DNA from: Pseudomonas sp. JUb42
GTDB taxonomy: Bacteria > Pseudomonadota > Gammaproteobacteria > Pseudomonadales > Pseudomonadaceae
DNA: 64,000 nucleotides
Assembly: GCF_024807945.1 (NCBI RefSeq)
Contig: NZ_JANUFD010000021.1
Location: 39,440-103,439, forward strand
Direction of reading: 5' to 3'
The stretch's first letter is position 1. Every line of letters starts with the position of its first letter. Under the pieces are notes generated by a model. The model worked only from the letters and a program-made list of their open reading frames with translations, was not told the origin of the DNA and searched no databases. Made by a program: the position numbers and the translations under genes. Below are positions 42,766-51,736 of the stretch, one piece after another.

Positions 42766-44232
42766 ATGATCCCTTCCTCCACCTCCCGACTCTGCTCCCT
42801 CCTGAGCCCTTGGCTCATGCGTCTGGGCGCGCTGTCGATCACCCTGATTATCTTCCTGATCGACAGCCTCAGTTCTCTCGATGTGGCCATCGCGGTGTTG
42901 TACATCGTGGTGATCCTGATCGCTGTGGACCTGTTCTCGCGCCGGGGTGTGCTGCTCGTGGCCTATGCCAGTGTGGCCCTGACCCTGAGCGCCTATGTGA
43001 TCGCCCATGGTGACGAGTTCTGGGGGCCGGCGTTCGGTCGTTGTCTGGTGAGTCTGGCGGCCATTGCCATTGCCGGGTACCTGGCGCTCAAGAACAAGGC
43101 CGGCAAGGACCAGTTGCAGGAACAGGTGCGTCTGCTGCATCGCAGTGAGGCGTTTCTGGCCGGGGCCCAGCGCCTGAGCCAGACCGGCAGCCTGGGCCTC
43201 GAATTGCCCGGCACAGCCATGTATTGGTCGGATGAAGCGCGGCGGATTTTCGAGTTCGATGCCGGGCAGCAACCTTCGGTAGACGCCATGCTTGAGCGAA
43301 CCCACCCGCAGGATCGCACGCTGTTGCGCTCGATCATCGACCAGGCCGATGCCGGCACCGTGAACCTGGCCGCCGAGTTTCGTTTGCAGATGCCCGATGG
43401 CCGTACCAAGCATGTGCGCATGCTGGCCCGGGAGGTCGAGGACGGTGCCGGTCACCGCGAGTATGTCGGTGCGCTGATGGACGTCACCACGGCCAAGAAC
43501 GCCGAAGAGGCCCTGCATCGGTCGCAGAGCGATCTGGCCCATATCACCCGGGTCACGACCCTGGGTGAGTTGGCGGCGTCCATTGCCCATGAGGTCAATC
43601 AGCCCCTGGCCGCAGTCATCACCAATGCCGAGGCCGGGCTGCGCTGGCTCAACCGTGAGGTGCCGGACATCGGCGAAGTGCGCGCGGCCATCGAGCGGGC
43701 CAAGAGCCAGGCGCACCGTGCCAGCGAGGTGATCCGGCGTATCCGCGCGCTGTCACGCAAGACCGACCCGCAGAACGTCAGCCTCGATCTGCCGGAAGTT
43801 ATCGAGGAGTCCATCGCTTTGGTCCAGCGCGAGATCCAGCGCCAGCGCGTGACCCTGAGCGTGCAGATTGACGAGCCGCTGCCCGCGGTGCGCGGCGATC
43901 GCATTCAGCTGCAACAGGTGATCATGAACGCCGTGCAGGCCATGGCGGCTTCCCCGGACGGTCGCCGTGATGTGTTCGTGCATCTGCGTCATACCGAGGG
44001 CGAAGGCGTCATGCTGCAGATTCGCGACAGCGGCCTCGGCATCGATGCGCAGAACATGGGCAGCCTGTTCGATCCGTTCTTCACCACCAAGGCCAACGGC
44101 ATGGGCATGGGCATGGGCCTGTCGATCTGCCGCTCGATCATCGAATCCCATGGCGGCCGGATCTGGGCCGACAGCGAGCCGGGGCAGGGCGCGGTGTTGA
44201 GTTTTGCCTTGCCAGGGGAAACGAACGGCTAA
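42766..44232 (+). CDS. FixL-like PAS sensor histidine kinase
   Basis: I place the start at ATG 42766, which has AAGGA about 11 bases upstream; ATG 42754 directly abuts the same purines. The 488-residue protein has three or four membrane helices (20-110), a PAS domain (about 130-245, WSDEARRIFEFDAG and YVGALMDVTTAK), the H-box SIAHEVNQPLAAVITNAEA, N-box QQVIMNAVQAMAA, and G-boxes RDSGLGID and GMGMGLSICRSIIE. This is the kinase type that pairs with FixJ/TodT-class regulators. Two such regulators lie within 5 kb (46809 and 47246), so a phosphorelay among them is likely. Confidence 0.92.
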   Translation: MIPSSTSRLCSLLSPWLMRLGALSITLIIFLIDSLSSLDVAIAVLYIVVILIAVDLFSRRGVLLVAYASVALTLSAYVIAHGDEFWGPAFGRCLVSLAAIAIAGYLALKNKAGKDQLQEQVRLLHRSEAFLAGAQRLSQTGSLGLELPGTAMYWSDEARRIFEFDAGQQPSVDAMLERTHPQDRTLLRSIIDQADAGTVNLAAEFRLQMPDGRTKHVRMLAREVEDGAGHREYVGALMDVTTAKNAEEALHRSQSDLAHITRVTTLGELAASIAHEVNQPLAAVITNAEAGLRWLNREVPDIGEVRAAIERAKSQAHRASEVIRRIRALSRKTDPQNVSLDLPEVIEESIALVQREIQRQRVTLSVQIDEPLPAVRGDRIQLQQVIMNAVQAMAASPDGRRDVFVHLRHTEGEGVMLQIRDSGLGIDAQNMGSLFDPFFTTKANGMGMGMGLSICRSIIESHGGRIWADSEPGQGAVLSFALPGETNG

Positions 44233-44237
44233 CTAAT

Positions 44238-44263
44238 GTGGGACCGGCTAAAGCCGGTCCCAC
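44238..44263. repeat. REP-type perfect hairpin
   Basis: GTGGGACCGGCT and AGCCGGTCCCAC are exact arms directly after the kinase gene. It probably stabilises the 3' end of the mRNA. Confidence 0.85.
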
Positions 44264-44408
44264 ACAAAAGCCGGCACACAAGAAACAGACTGCTCCTATA
44301 CCCAGGTATAGGTCCGCCAACCCCATAGCTGATCGGCACGTCCATGGTTGAATGCTAAGGTCGCATCCTTTGCCAGAACCGTTTAATCATTCAGGGAGAC
44401 ACCCCCGC

Positions 44409-46664
44409 ATGCTCAGCGCAAGTCGACGCAGGATCGGCCTCTGGCTGTTGTTGGCAGCCGCTATGGCCGGTGCGCTGGGCGGTCTGCTGTACCTGGATTA
44501 TCGCCAGGTGCAGCGCCAGGCCGAGGCGGATATCGGCAATCTCAACCTGATCTTCGAAGCGCGCCTGAATGCCACGCTGCAAGGCTTTCAGGCCAGCCTG
44601 CAAGGCATTGCTCTGCGTATCGATGACGGCATGTTCAGTTTGCCGGCCGGCAGTACGACGGGGCAGCGCAAGCTCAAGGCGCTGGGCAGCCGTTTTGGCG
44701 AGATGGGCGATTTCGACGTGTTGGCCAGCGATGGCCGCCTGTTGCTGCGCACCGATGAAAAAAGCGCCGAGCCGTCGACCGACGAGCTGCATTTCTGGGC
44801 CACGCTGACGCCGCAGCCCGATGACCAGGGCAGCCTGACGCCGATGGTCATGGGCAACGACAAGGGCCGCGACGTGCTGCACATGGCGGTCCCGGTGTTC
44901 GACAATCAACGTCGGCATATCGGTTGGGTGACCTTCAGCCGCCCGCTCAAAACCATGCTGGAGCTGTTCGACCAGATCGATGTCGGGCGCCATGGCGTGA
45001 TTACCGTGCGCCGCGCTGATCGTCCTGACCTGGTGCTGCGCGTGCCCAAGGCCGACAACCCTTATCGCCAGTACGCCGCCGACAAGATCGATCAGATGAT
45101 TATCAAGGGCGAGCAGCAGGGCAAAGTCGTCATGCCGTCGCGCATCGATGGCATCAAGCGCTTGTATGGCTTCAAGCGCGTCGGTCAGTTTCCCCTGGTG
45201 ATCGTCACGGGCCTGGCGTCCGAGGATTATCTGGCGAGCTGGAAATACACGGTGATCGCCGCCGTATTGATGTTCAGCGTGCTGTCGCTGGCGATTTTCG
45301 GTCTGAGCCAGCGTTTGCAGCGCATTCGCCTGCGTCGTCAGCAGGTGGTCGATGAGCTGCGTGACAGCGCCTTCCACGACGCCCTGACCGGCCTGCCCAA
45401 CCGGCGTTTCCTGCGCGAGCGGGTCAACCATTGCATCAGCGCGTGCAGCGCCGGGCAGCAGCGTCTGGCGCTGTTGTATTTCGACGTCGATAACTTCAAG
45501 ACCATCAATGACTCCCTCGGCCATGTCTCCGGTGACCTGATCCTCGAAGGCCTGGCTGGGCGCCTGCTGGCCCTGCAGCCGCAAATAGACACGGTGGCAC
45601 GGCTGGGCGGCGATGAGTTTCTGATTCTGATCAATGACGACAACCGCGAGTACCTGGTCGAGGTTATCGACCATGTTCTGCAGGCGGTGCGCGAGCCGTT
45701 CCAGATTCAGGACTATCGCCTGGCCGTCAGCGCCTCCATCGGCGTGGCGCTGTATCCCGAGCACGGTAATGACTTCGGCTCCTTGCTCAAGGCCGCTGAC
45801 ACGGCGCTCTATCAGGCCAAGAACAACGGTCGCAACACCTGGGCTTTCTACGAGACCGCCATGGGCGAGCGCGGGCTGTGGTTGCTGCAGATCCAGACCC
45901 AATTGCGTAACGCCCACGAGCAGGCCGAGCTGAGCATTCACTATCAGCCCCAGGTCGATTTGCTGACCGGCCGGGTCATCGGTGCCGAGGCGTTGATGCG
46001 CTGGTGGCACCCGGAAAAGGGCGCGATCCCTCCGTCGGAGTTCATTCCGGTGGCGGAATCCAGTGGCCTGATCCTGCCCATGAGCCACTGGCTGCTGCAT
46101 GAAGTCTGTAAACAGGCGGTGGCCTGGCAGCGCGCCGGTTTCGGTAAGCTGACGGTGGCGATGAATTGCTCGGCCGTGCAGTTTCGTCAGGACGGCCTGG
46201 TCGAGCAGGTGCGCCAGGCCTTGCAGGACACCGGGCTCAAGCCGTCGCTGCTGGAGCTGGAGCTGACCGAGTCGATCCTGATCGAGAACTCCGAGCGGGT
46301 CATGACCATGATCCGCGATCTCAAGGCCCTGGGCGTGAAGATGTCCATCGATGACTTCGGCACCGGTTATTCGAGCATGGCCTACCTCAAGCGCTTTGAG
46401 GTCGACAAGCTCAAGATCGACCAGTCCTTCGTGCGTGGCATGCTCGACGACCCCAAGGATGCCGCCATTGTTCGTGCGGTGATCGGGCTGGGCCACAGCC
46501 TGGACATGACGGTGATCGCCGAGGGCATCGAACACGCGGGCATCGTCGCGGCACTGATCGACCACGGCTGCGACGAGGCTCAGGGCTATCACTATGCCAA
46601 GCCCCTGACTGTGGCCGACTTCCACCGCTACATGCTGGCGCACCAGGAAGCGCTGCCGGCCTGA
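44409..46664 (+). CDS. GGDEF-EAL dual c-di-GMP protein with periplasmic sensor
   Basis: The protein has 751 residues from ATG 44409 with AGGGAG upstream; a longer start at 44352 lacks a ribosome site. TM1 is near 12-32, a Cache-like periplasmic domain covers about 35-280, TM2 is near 285-305, then a GGDEF domain with an intact RLGGDEFLIL, but no I-site Arg four residues before its Asp. The EAL domain has GAEALMRWW, NCSAVQF, LELELTES, SIDDFGTGYSS, LKIDQSFV and VIAEGIE, all catalytic residues present. It could make or degrade c-di-GMP. It lies between the kinase and the receiver gene and may be an output of that system. Confidence 0.93.
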   Translation: MLSASRRRIGLWLLLAAAMAGALGGLLYLDYRQVQRQAEADIGNLNLIFEARLNATLQGFQASLQGIALRIDDGMFSLPAGSTTGQRKLKALGSRFGEMGDFDVLASDGRLLLRTDEKSAEPSTDELHFWATLTPQPDDQGSLTPMVMGNDKGRDVLHMAVPVFDNQRRHIGWVTFSRPLKTMLELFDQIDVGRHGVITVRRADRPDLVLRVPKADNPYRQYAADKIDQMIIKGEQQGKVVMPSRIDGIKRLYGFKRVGQFPLVIVTGLASEDYLASWKYTVIAAVLMFSVLSLAIFGLSQRLQRIRLRRQQVVDELRDSAFHDALTGLPNRRFLRERVNHCISACSAGQQRLALLYFDVDNFKTINDSLGHVSGDLILEGLAGRLLALQPQIDTVARLGGDEFLILINDDNREYLVEVIDHVLQAVREPFQIQDYRLAVSASIGVALYPEHGNDFGSLLKAADTALYQAKNNGRNTWAFYETAMGERGLWLLQIQTQLRNAHEQAELSIHYQPQVDLLTGRVIGAEALMRWWHPEKGAIPPSEFIPVAESSGLILPMSHWLLHEVCKQAVAWQRAGFGKLTVAMNCSAVQFRQDGLVEQVRQALQDTGLKPSLLELELTESILIENSERVMTMIRDLKALGVKMSIDDFGTGYSSMAYLKRFEVDKLKIDQSFVRGMLDDPKDAAIVRAVIGLGHSLDMTVIAEGIEHAGIVAALIDHGCDEAQGYHYAKPLTVADFHRYMLAHQEALPA

Positions 46665-46808
46665 TCAAATGGTCAGAAAATACGCCTTCGGTCAGTCTGG
46701 CCCGCACTTTATACGTGGGTATGATTCCGCCGCGGGCGTGCACTGGTTAACGTGCACCTCTGCGCCGTGTCGGTGCAGGGTGGTTCATTCGAATTGAAGG
46801 TAAAGGGT

Positions 46809-47174
46809 TTGTCCAAGCTTGCGGTGATAGCGGTTGTCGACGATGACACGGCAGTGCGCACGGGTATCGACAGCCTGATTCGTTCACTGGGGTGGCGGTC
46901 GTGTCTGTTTGCCTCGGCCATGGCGTTCCTCGACTCCGATTGCCTGCATCAGGTCGATTGCCTGATCACCGACGTGCAGATGCCCGGCATGAGCGGCCTG
47001 CAGTTGCACGAGCAACTGACGGCCCGGGGCCTGGCAATTCCGACGCTGTTTATCACCGCCTTCCCCGAAGACAGCATCCGCCGCCGGGCCATGACCGGCA
47101 GCGCGGTAGGCTTTCTGGCCAAGCCCTTTAGCGCCCAGGCGTTGATTGATTGCCTTGAGTCGGCGCTGGCCTGA
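46809..47174 (+). CDS. Stand-alone FixJ-type receiver domain
   Basis: The protein is a receiver only: IAVVDDDTAVRTGI (acidic pocket), CLITDVQMPGMSG with the phospho-acceptor Asp, FITAFPED, and FLAKPFSAQAL with the conserved Lys. There is no output domain. I choose TTG 46809, which has GAAGG nine bases upstream; GTG 46752 would add 19 residues unlike a receiver. It may be a phosphate sink or relay between the kinase at 42766 and the FixJ regulator at 47246. Confidence 0.85.
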   Translation: MSKLAVIAVVDDDTAVRTGIDSLIRSLGWRSCLFASAMAFLDSDCLHQVDCLITDVQMPGMSGLQLHEQLTARGLAIPTLFITAFPEDSIRRRAMTGSAVGFLAKPFSAQALIDCLESALA

Positions 47175-47189
47175 GTCTGTGTTTTCCCC

Positions 47190-47241
47190 GTAGGACCGGC
47201 TTCAGCCGGGAGGATGCCCTCGCGGCTAAAGTTGCTCCTAC
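47190..47241. repeat. REP-like hairpin between convergent regulator genes
   Basis: GTAGGACCGGCTTCAGCCGG near 47190 faces CGGCTAAAGTTGCTCCTAC near 47223-47241. The pair is degenerate. Confidence 0.6.
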
Positions 47242-47245
47242 GGTC

Positions 47246-47902
47246 TTATGACGTCTTGATCTCCAGTGTCTGGGCCATGCGCACCAGTTCGGCGAAGGAG
47301 CGGGCGTTCATTTTCTTCATGGCGTGGCCGCGGTGGATCTTCACCGTGATCTCGCTCAGGCCGATTTTCCCGGCAATCTGCTTGTTCATCAGACCCGAGG
47401 CCGCCAGGGCCATGATTTCCTGTTCACGCGGGGTCAGGCTGGCGTAGCGCTCGCGCATCTGGCGATTGGCCTTGTGTGCTTCGCGACCCTGGCGGTCCTT
47501 GTCCAGGGCACTGGTCACGGCGTCGAGCAGGTCCTGTTCGCGAAACGGCTTGGCCAGGAAGTCCACGGCACCGGCCTTCATCGCCCGCACGGTCATGGCG
47601 ATATCACCGTGGCCGGTCATGAACACGATGGGCAGTTCGACCTGGGCCCTGGCCAGTTCATTCTGGAAATCCAGGCCGCTGGTGCCCTGCAGGCGCACGT
47701 CCAGGATCAGACAACTGGGCACGTCGGGGCGCGGGTACTGGGTGAACTGGGTGACCGAGGCGAAGGTGGCCACGCGCAACCCGATGGAGCGCAACAGGCT
47801 GCCCAGGGCCTCAAGCAGGGCAGTGTCGTCGTCAATGATGAAGACCAGAGGATCATTGCTGGCGGCCACGGCTCTCTGGTTCAGTGGATGGTCGTCGTTC
47901 AT
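47246..47902 (-). CDS. FixJ/TodT-family response regulator
   Basis: The protein has 218 residues from the ATG at 47900-47902 (MNDDHPLNQ). The receiver has VFIIDDDTALLEAL, SCLILDVRLQGTSG (phospho-Asp), FMTGHGDIAMTVRAMKAGAVDFLAKPF. The LuxR-type helix-turn-helix is SLTPREQEIMALAASGLMNKQIAGKIG and LSEITVKIHRGHAMKKM. It would activate transcription when phosphorylated, most likely by the FixL-like kinase at 42766. It is convergent with the receiver-only gene. Confidence 0.92.
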   Translation of the reverse strand: MNDDHPLNQRAVAASNDPLVFIIDDDTALLEALGSLLRSIGLRVATFASVTQFTQYPRPDVPSCLILDVRLQGTSGLDFQNELARAQVELPIVFMTGHGDIAMTVRAMKAGAVDFLAKPFREQDLLDAVTSALDKDRQGREAHKANRQMRERYASLTPREQEIMALAASGLMNKQIAGKIGLSEITVKIHRGHAMKKMNARSFAELVRMAQTLEIKTS

Positions 47903-48223
47903 TCGGGTTCCCACAGGCGCTGGCGAGGGCATGAGTCTAGTCTCAAGGTGCTCTGGAACAAATGCTGTGGGGTGGATTTTTGGTACGGTTGTGCCCTTGG
48001 TTGTCATTGTTTTGTGCGCGATGGCAATCGGCCATTTCGTTACCGTGCGTTGAGCATAGATATTGCATAGAGATCAAGGGGTAAGCGCGAAGAGTGCATA
48101 TTTGACTCAACCTGCTCTTTTACGCCATCTACATCTTTATTCCTCAAGGGCGCCCGGACAGGTATTACTGTGCAGGCTGTCCGAGACTCTGGCTGAAACT
48201 TTTTCGCAGTGAGAAACAAAGTA
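47903..48223. other. Divergent intergenic region
   Basis: No gene is seen in the 321 bases between the FixJ-type regulator and the CheC-fused regulator. It should hold both promoters, but none can be assigned with confidence. Confidence 0.4.
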
Positions 48224-49222
48224 ATGCCGATGATTCCCCTGCTGATTTGCGACGACTCCAACATGGCGCGCAAGCAGTTGCTCCGGGCTTTACCCAGCGA
48301 CTGGGATGTTTCGGTCACGATGGCCACCAACGGCCAGGAAGGCGTTGATGCGATCCGTCAGGGCCTGGGGAAAGTGGTGCTGCTGGACTTGACCATGCCG
48401 GTCATGGATGGCTATCAGGCATTGGCGGCTGTGCGCGCCGAAAACCTTGAAGCACAGATCATCGTCGTCTCCGGCGACATTCAGGAAGAAGCCGTACGCC
48501 GCTGCATGGAGCTGGGCGCGCTGGCGTTCCTGAAAAAACCGGCTGATCCGGAAGAACTCAAGCAGACCCTGAGTAACCTGGGCCTGCTCGGCGTACCGGG
48601 CACTATGCCTGCGGTGATCCCGACAGCTGCGGTATCAAATATCAGCCTGCACGATGCCCTGCGCGAGATCGTCAACGTCGCCATGGGCCGCGCCGCCGCA
48701 CTGCTGGCCCGGGTGCTGGGGGTGTTCGTGCAGTTGCCGGTGCCCAACGTCAACATGCTCGAGGTGGGCGAGCTGCACATGGCCCTGGTCGATGCCCAGA
48801 GCCGCGACCGCCTGACCGCTGTATGCCAGGGTTATATCGGCGACTGCATCGCCGGTGAAGCGTTGCTGCTGTTCCATGATTCGGAAATCTCCGACATGGC
48901 CAGGCTGATGCAGCGCGACTCAGCCGATTACACCGATATGGAAATGCTCCTGGACCTCTCGGCCGTGCTGATCGGCGCCTGCCTGAGCGGGATTGCCGAG
49001 CAGATCGACGTCGAATTCTCCCAGGGCCACCCCCAGGTGCTGGGTAAGCTCAACGGTATCGGTGAGCTGATTCGTATCAACCAGCAACGCTGGAAAAAAA
49101 CCCTTGCCGTGGAGATCAGCTACAGCCTGGAAGGCCATAACATCCATTTCGATTTGCTGATGTTGTTCACCGAAGACTCGGTCGAGCTGCTCTCGCATAA
49201 ACTTGCTTATCTGATGAGCTGA
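48224..49222 (+). CDS. Response regulator fused to a CheC/CheX-like phosphatase domain
   Basis: The protein has 332 residues from ATG 48224. The receiver (1-120) has LLICDDSNMARKQ, VVLLDLTMPVMDGY (phospho-Asp), VVSGDIQEEAVRRCMELGALAFLKKPAD. Residues 140-330 form a CheC-like domain. The first signature, HDALREIVNVAMGRAAALL, keeps the Glu and Asn of the ExxN phosphatase motif; the second (LLDLSAVLIGACLSGIAEQ) is degenerate. CheC-type enzymes remove phosphate from CheY, so the protein may dephosphorylate itself or another receiver. It is followed two bases later by a PAS-GGDEF gene; together they may link a phospho-signal to c-di-GMP. Confidence 0.85.
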   Translation: MPMIPLLICDDSNMARKQLLRALPSDWDVSVTMATNGQEGVDAIRQGLGKVVLLDLTMPVMDGYQALAAVRAENLEAQIIVVSGDIQEEAVRRCMELGALAFLKKPADPEELKQTLSNLGLLGVPGTMPAVIPTAAVSNISLHDALREIVNVAMGRAAALLARVLGVFVQLPVPNVNMLEVGELHMALVDAQSRDRLTAVCQGYIGDCIAGEALLLFHDSEISDMARLMQRDSADYTDMEMLLDLSAVLIGACLSGIAEQIDVEFSQGHPQVLGKLNGIGELIRINQQRWKKTLAVEISYSLEGHNIHFDLLMLFTEDSVELLSHKLAYLMS

Positions 49223-49224
49223 CC

Positions 49225-50178
49225 ATGAACAACAACATCGATCTCAAAGAACTGCACTGGATGCTCACCATTACCCAGAACATCGACGTGGGGCTGGTGG
49301 TGCTCGATCGTGATTACCGCGTGCAGCTGTGGAACACCTTCATGGAGAACCGCACCGGCGTGTTGCCTGACAAGGCGGCCAACCAGTCGTTTTTCAAGCT
49401 GTTCCCGGAGGTCAACGAGCGCTGGTTCAGCAAGAAAATCGAAAGCGTCGTCACCCTGGGTACACCGGCCTTCACCATCTGGGAACAGCGCCCTTACCTG
49501 GTACGGTTCAAGAACTACCAGCCGATCACCGGCCAGGAAGATTTCATGTACCAGAACACCACGCTGTTTCCGCTGCGTTCGACCAACAGCGAGATCAGTC
49601 ATATCTGCCTGGTGATCTACGACGTCACCGACGTGGCCACCAACCGTCACCAGTTGCAGGCGGCCAACAACGCCCTGCTGGAGCTGTCGAGCACCGACCG
49701 CCTGACCGGCCTGTTCAACCGCGGCCACTGGGAAGAGGTGCTGAAGAACGAATACGCCCGTCATTGCCGCTATGACTCCCAGGCCACGCTGGTGATGTTC
49801 GACATTGACCACTTCAAGCGGGTCAACGACACCTACGGCCACCAGATGGGCGACAAAGTCATCCAGCGCGTGGCTGAGGTGACTCGCCAACTTGCGCGTA
49901 CCGCCGATATCGCCGGCCGCTACGGCGGTGAAGAATTCGTCGTGCTGCTGCCCGATACCGACAAGGCCGGCGGGAAGATTTTTGCCGAGCGTTTGCGCCA
50001 GGCCATCGAGGCCCAGGAGATGAGTCACGAGGGCCAGGTGATCCGTTGCACCATCAGTCTGGGGGTGGCAGATCTGTCGCAACCGACCGCAGAGTACAAA
50101 ACCCTGATCGAATTAGCCGACCAGGCCCTGTATAGCTCGAAGAAAAACGGCCGCAATCAGGTCACAGTCCACGAATAA
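49225..50178 (+). CDS. PAS-GGDEF diguanylate cyclase
   Basis: The 317-residue cytoplasmic protein has a PAS domain (about 15-130: LHWMLTITQNIDVGLVVLDRDYRVQLWN, ending YDVTDVA). The GGDEF domain has STDRLTGLFNRGHWEEVL, MFDIDHFKRVNDTYGH and the active RYGGEEFVVLLPDTD. An I-site RTAD lies five residues before GGEEF, so feedback inhibition is expected. It starts two bases after the CheC-fused regulator and is probably its output or partner. The PAS domain may sense redox or a small ligand. Confidence 0.93.
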   Translation: MNNNIDLKELHWMLTITQNIDVGLVVLDRDYRVQLWNTFMENRTGVLPDKAANQSFFKLFPEVNERWFSKKIESVVTLGTPAFTIWEQRPYLVRFKNYQPITGQEDFMYQNTTLFPLRSTNSEISHICLVIYDVTDVATNRHQLQAANNALLELSSTDRLTGLFNRGHWEEVLKNEYARHCRYDSQATLVMFDIDHFKRVNDTYGHQMGDKVIQRVAEVTRQLARTADIAGRYGGEEFVVLLPDTDKAGGKIFAERLRQAIEAQEMSHEGQVIRCTISLGVADLSQPTAEYKTLIELADQALYSSKKNGRNQVTVHE

Positions 50179-50470
50179 TGGCTGGAAACGCCCGATCTTG
50201 AGCACGATTCAGCTTTTTTTCATGATGCAGTGCTCAATCGGCGATGTCCTAAATCCACAATGGCGGCAAGCAGCTAGTATGTGGGTCGTTCACCCAGTGT
50301 CAGGAGCCAGGTCCTAGCATGGAGTGCGAAGAGGCACTGGGAGAACACTTGATTGGATACCTGCGAAGTCGCCTGACTTCGCACGCTGGGCATTTCGCCT
50401 TCTGCGATGTGTCGGCACGTTGAGTCATGTCTGCTAGGATCGCGATTTTGCGCTGACCTTCAGGGACATC

Positions 50471-51733
50471 ATGCGACCCACTTCTACCCTTACCGTTACC
50501 CCTGTCGACCAGCCTCTGGTCGGACGTGTCAGCCCGCCTGGCTCGAAATCCATCACCAACCGCGCCCTGTTGCTGGCCGGTCTGGCCAAGGGCACCAGCC
50601 GCCTGAGCGGCGCGCTCAAGAGCGATGACACCCGGGTCATGTCCGAAGCCCTGCGCCTGATGGGCGTGCAGGTCGACGAGCCGGACGACAGCACCTTCGT
50701 GGTCACCAGCAGCGGTCACTGGCAGGCCCCGCAGCAGGCGCTGTTCCTTGGTAACGCCGGTACCGCCACACGTTTCCTCACCGCCGCCCTGGCCAACTTC
50801 GAAGGCGAGTTCGTCGTCGATGGCGACGAATACATGCGCAAGCGCCCGATCGGCCCGCTGGTCGATGCCCTGCAACGCATGGGTGTGGGCGTCAGCGCAC
50901 CAAGCGGCTGCCCACCGGTGACCGTCAAGGGCCTCGGTGGCCTGGCCGGCGGGCGTATCGAGATCGATGGCGGCCTGTCCAGCCAGTACGTCTCGGCCCT
51001 GCTGATGGCCGCTGCCTGCGCCAAGGGCCCGATCGACGTGGCCCTGACCGGCAGCGAGATCGGCGCCCGTGGCTATGTCGACCTGACCCTGGCGGCCATG
51101 CAGGCTTTCGGTGCGCAGGTCCAAGCCCTGGACAATGGCACCTGGCGCGTCGCCCCGACCGGCTACCAGGCCACGGACTTTCATATCGAACCGGACGCCT
51201 CGGCCGCCACCTACCTGTGGGCGGCCCAGGCCCTGACCGGCGGCGCCATCGACCTTGGCGTCGCCGCTGAAGACTTCACCCAGCCCGACGCCGAAGCGCG
51301 CTTGCTGATCGAGCGTTTCCCGAACATGCCGGCCGTGATCGACGGCTCGCAAATGCAGGATGCTGTGCCGACCCTGGCCGTGCTCGCCGCCTTCAATAAC
51401 CAGCCGGTGCGCTTCGTCGGCCTGGCCAACCTGCGGGTCAAGGAATGCGACCGCGTCTCGGCGCTGTCCCACGGCCTGTGCGCTATTGCTGCGGGCCTGG
51501 CCGAAGAGCAGGGCGACGACCTGCTGGTCCACGCCAATCCGGCCCTGGCCGGGCAAACCGTCGACGCCCTGATCGACACCCACGCCGACCACCGCATCGC
51601 CATGTGCTTCGCCCTGGCGGGCCTGAAGATCGCCGGGATCCGCATTCAGGATCCGGACTGCGTCGGCAAGACCTACCCCGGCTACTGGGACGCCCTGGGC
51701 TCCCTGGGCGTACAGACTCAACGCAAGGACTAA
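50471..51733 (+). CDS. aroA: 5-enolpyruvylshikimate-3-phosphate synthase (stand-alone)
   Basis: The 420-residue enzyme has the EPSP synthase marks PPGSKSITNRALLLAGLAKG, LFLGNAGTATRFLTAAL (PEP-site loop), DEYMRKRPIGPLVDAL, GGLSSQYVSALLMAA, and the C-terminal ANLRVKECDRVSAL and THADHRIAMCFALAG. It joins PEP to shikimate-3-phosphate for aromatic amino acid synthesis and is the glyphosate target. Pseudomonads usually carry aroA fused to tyrA; this copy is free-standing and the loop reads GNAGTATR rather than the E. coli-type GNAGTAMR. It is three bases upstream of a P-loop kinase gene. It may be an extra EPSP synthase rather than the housekeeping one. Confidence 0.95.
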   Translation: MRPTSTLTVTPVDQPLVGRVSPPGSKSITNRALLLAGLAKGTSRLSGALKSDDTRVMSEALRLMGVQVDEPDDSTFVVTSSGHWQAPQQALFLGNAGTATRFLTAALANFEGEFVVDGDEYMRKRPIGPLVDALQRMGVGVSAPSGCPPVTVKGLGGLAGGRIEIDGGLSSQYVSALLMAAACAKGPIDVALTGSEIGARGYVDLTLAAMQAFGAQVQALDNGTWRVAPTGYQATDFHIEPDASAATYLWAAQALTGGAIDLGVAAEDFTQPDAEARLLIERFPNMPAVIDGSQMQDAVPTLAVLAAFNNQPVRFVGLANLRVKECDRVSALSHGLCAIAAGLAEEQGDDLLVHANPALAGQTVDALIDTHADHRIAMCFALAGLKIAGIRIQDPDCVGKTYPGYWDALGSLGVQTQRKD

Positions 51734-51736
51734 ACC

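Noticed and set aside
44391..46643. 750-codon minus-strand open frame opposite the GGDEF-EAL gene
   Set aside because: It is His/Gln/Ala-rich antisense of the real gene with no motif.
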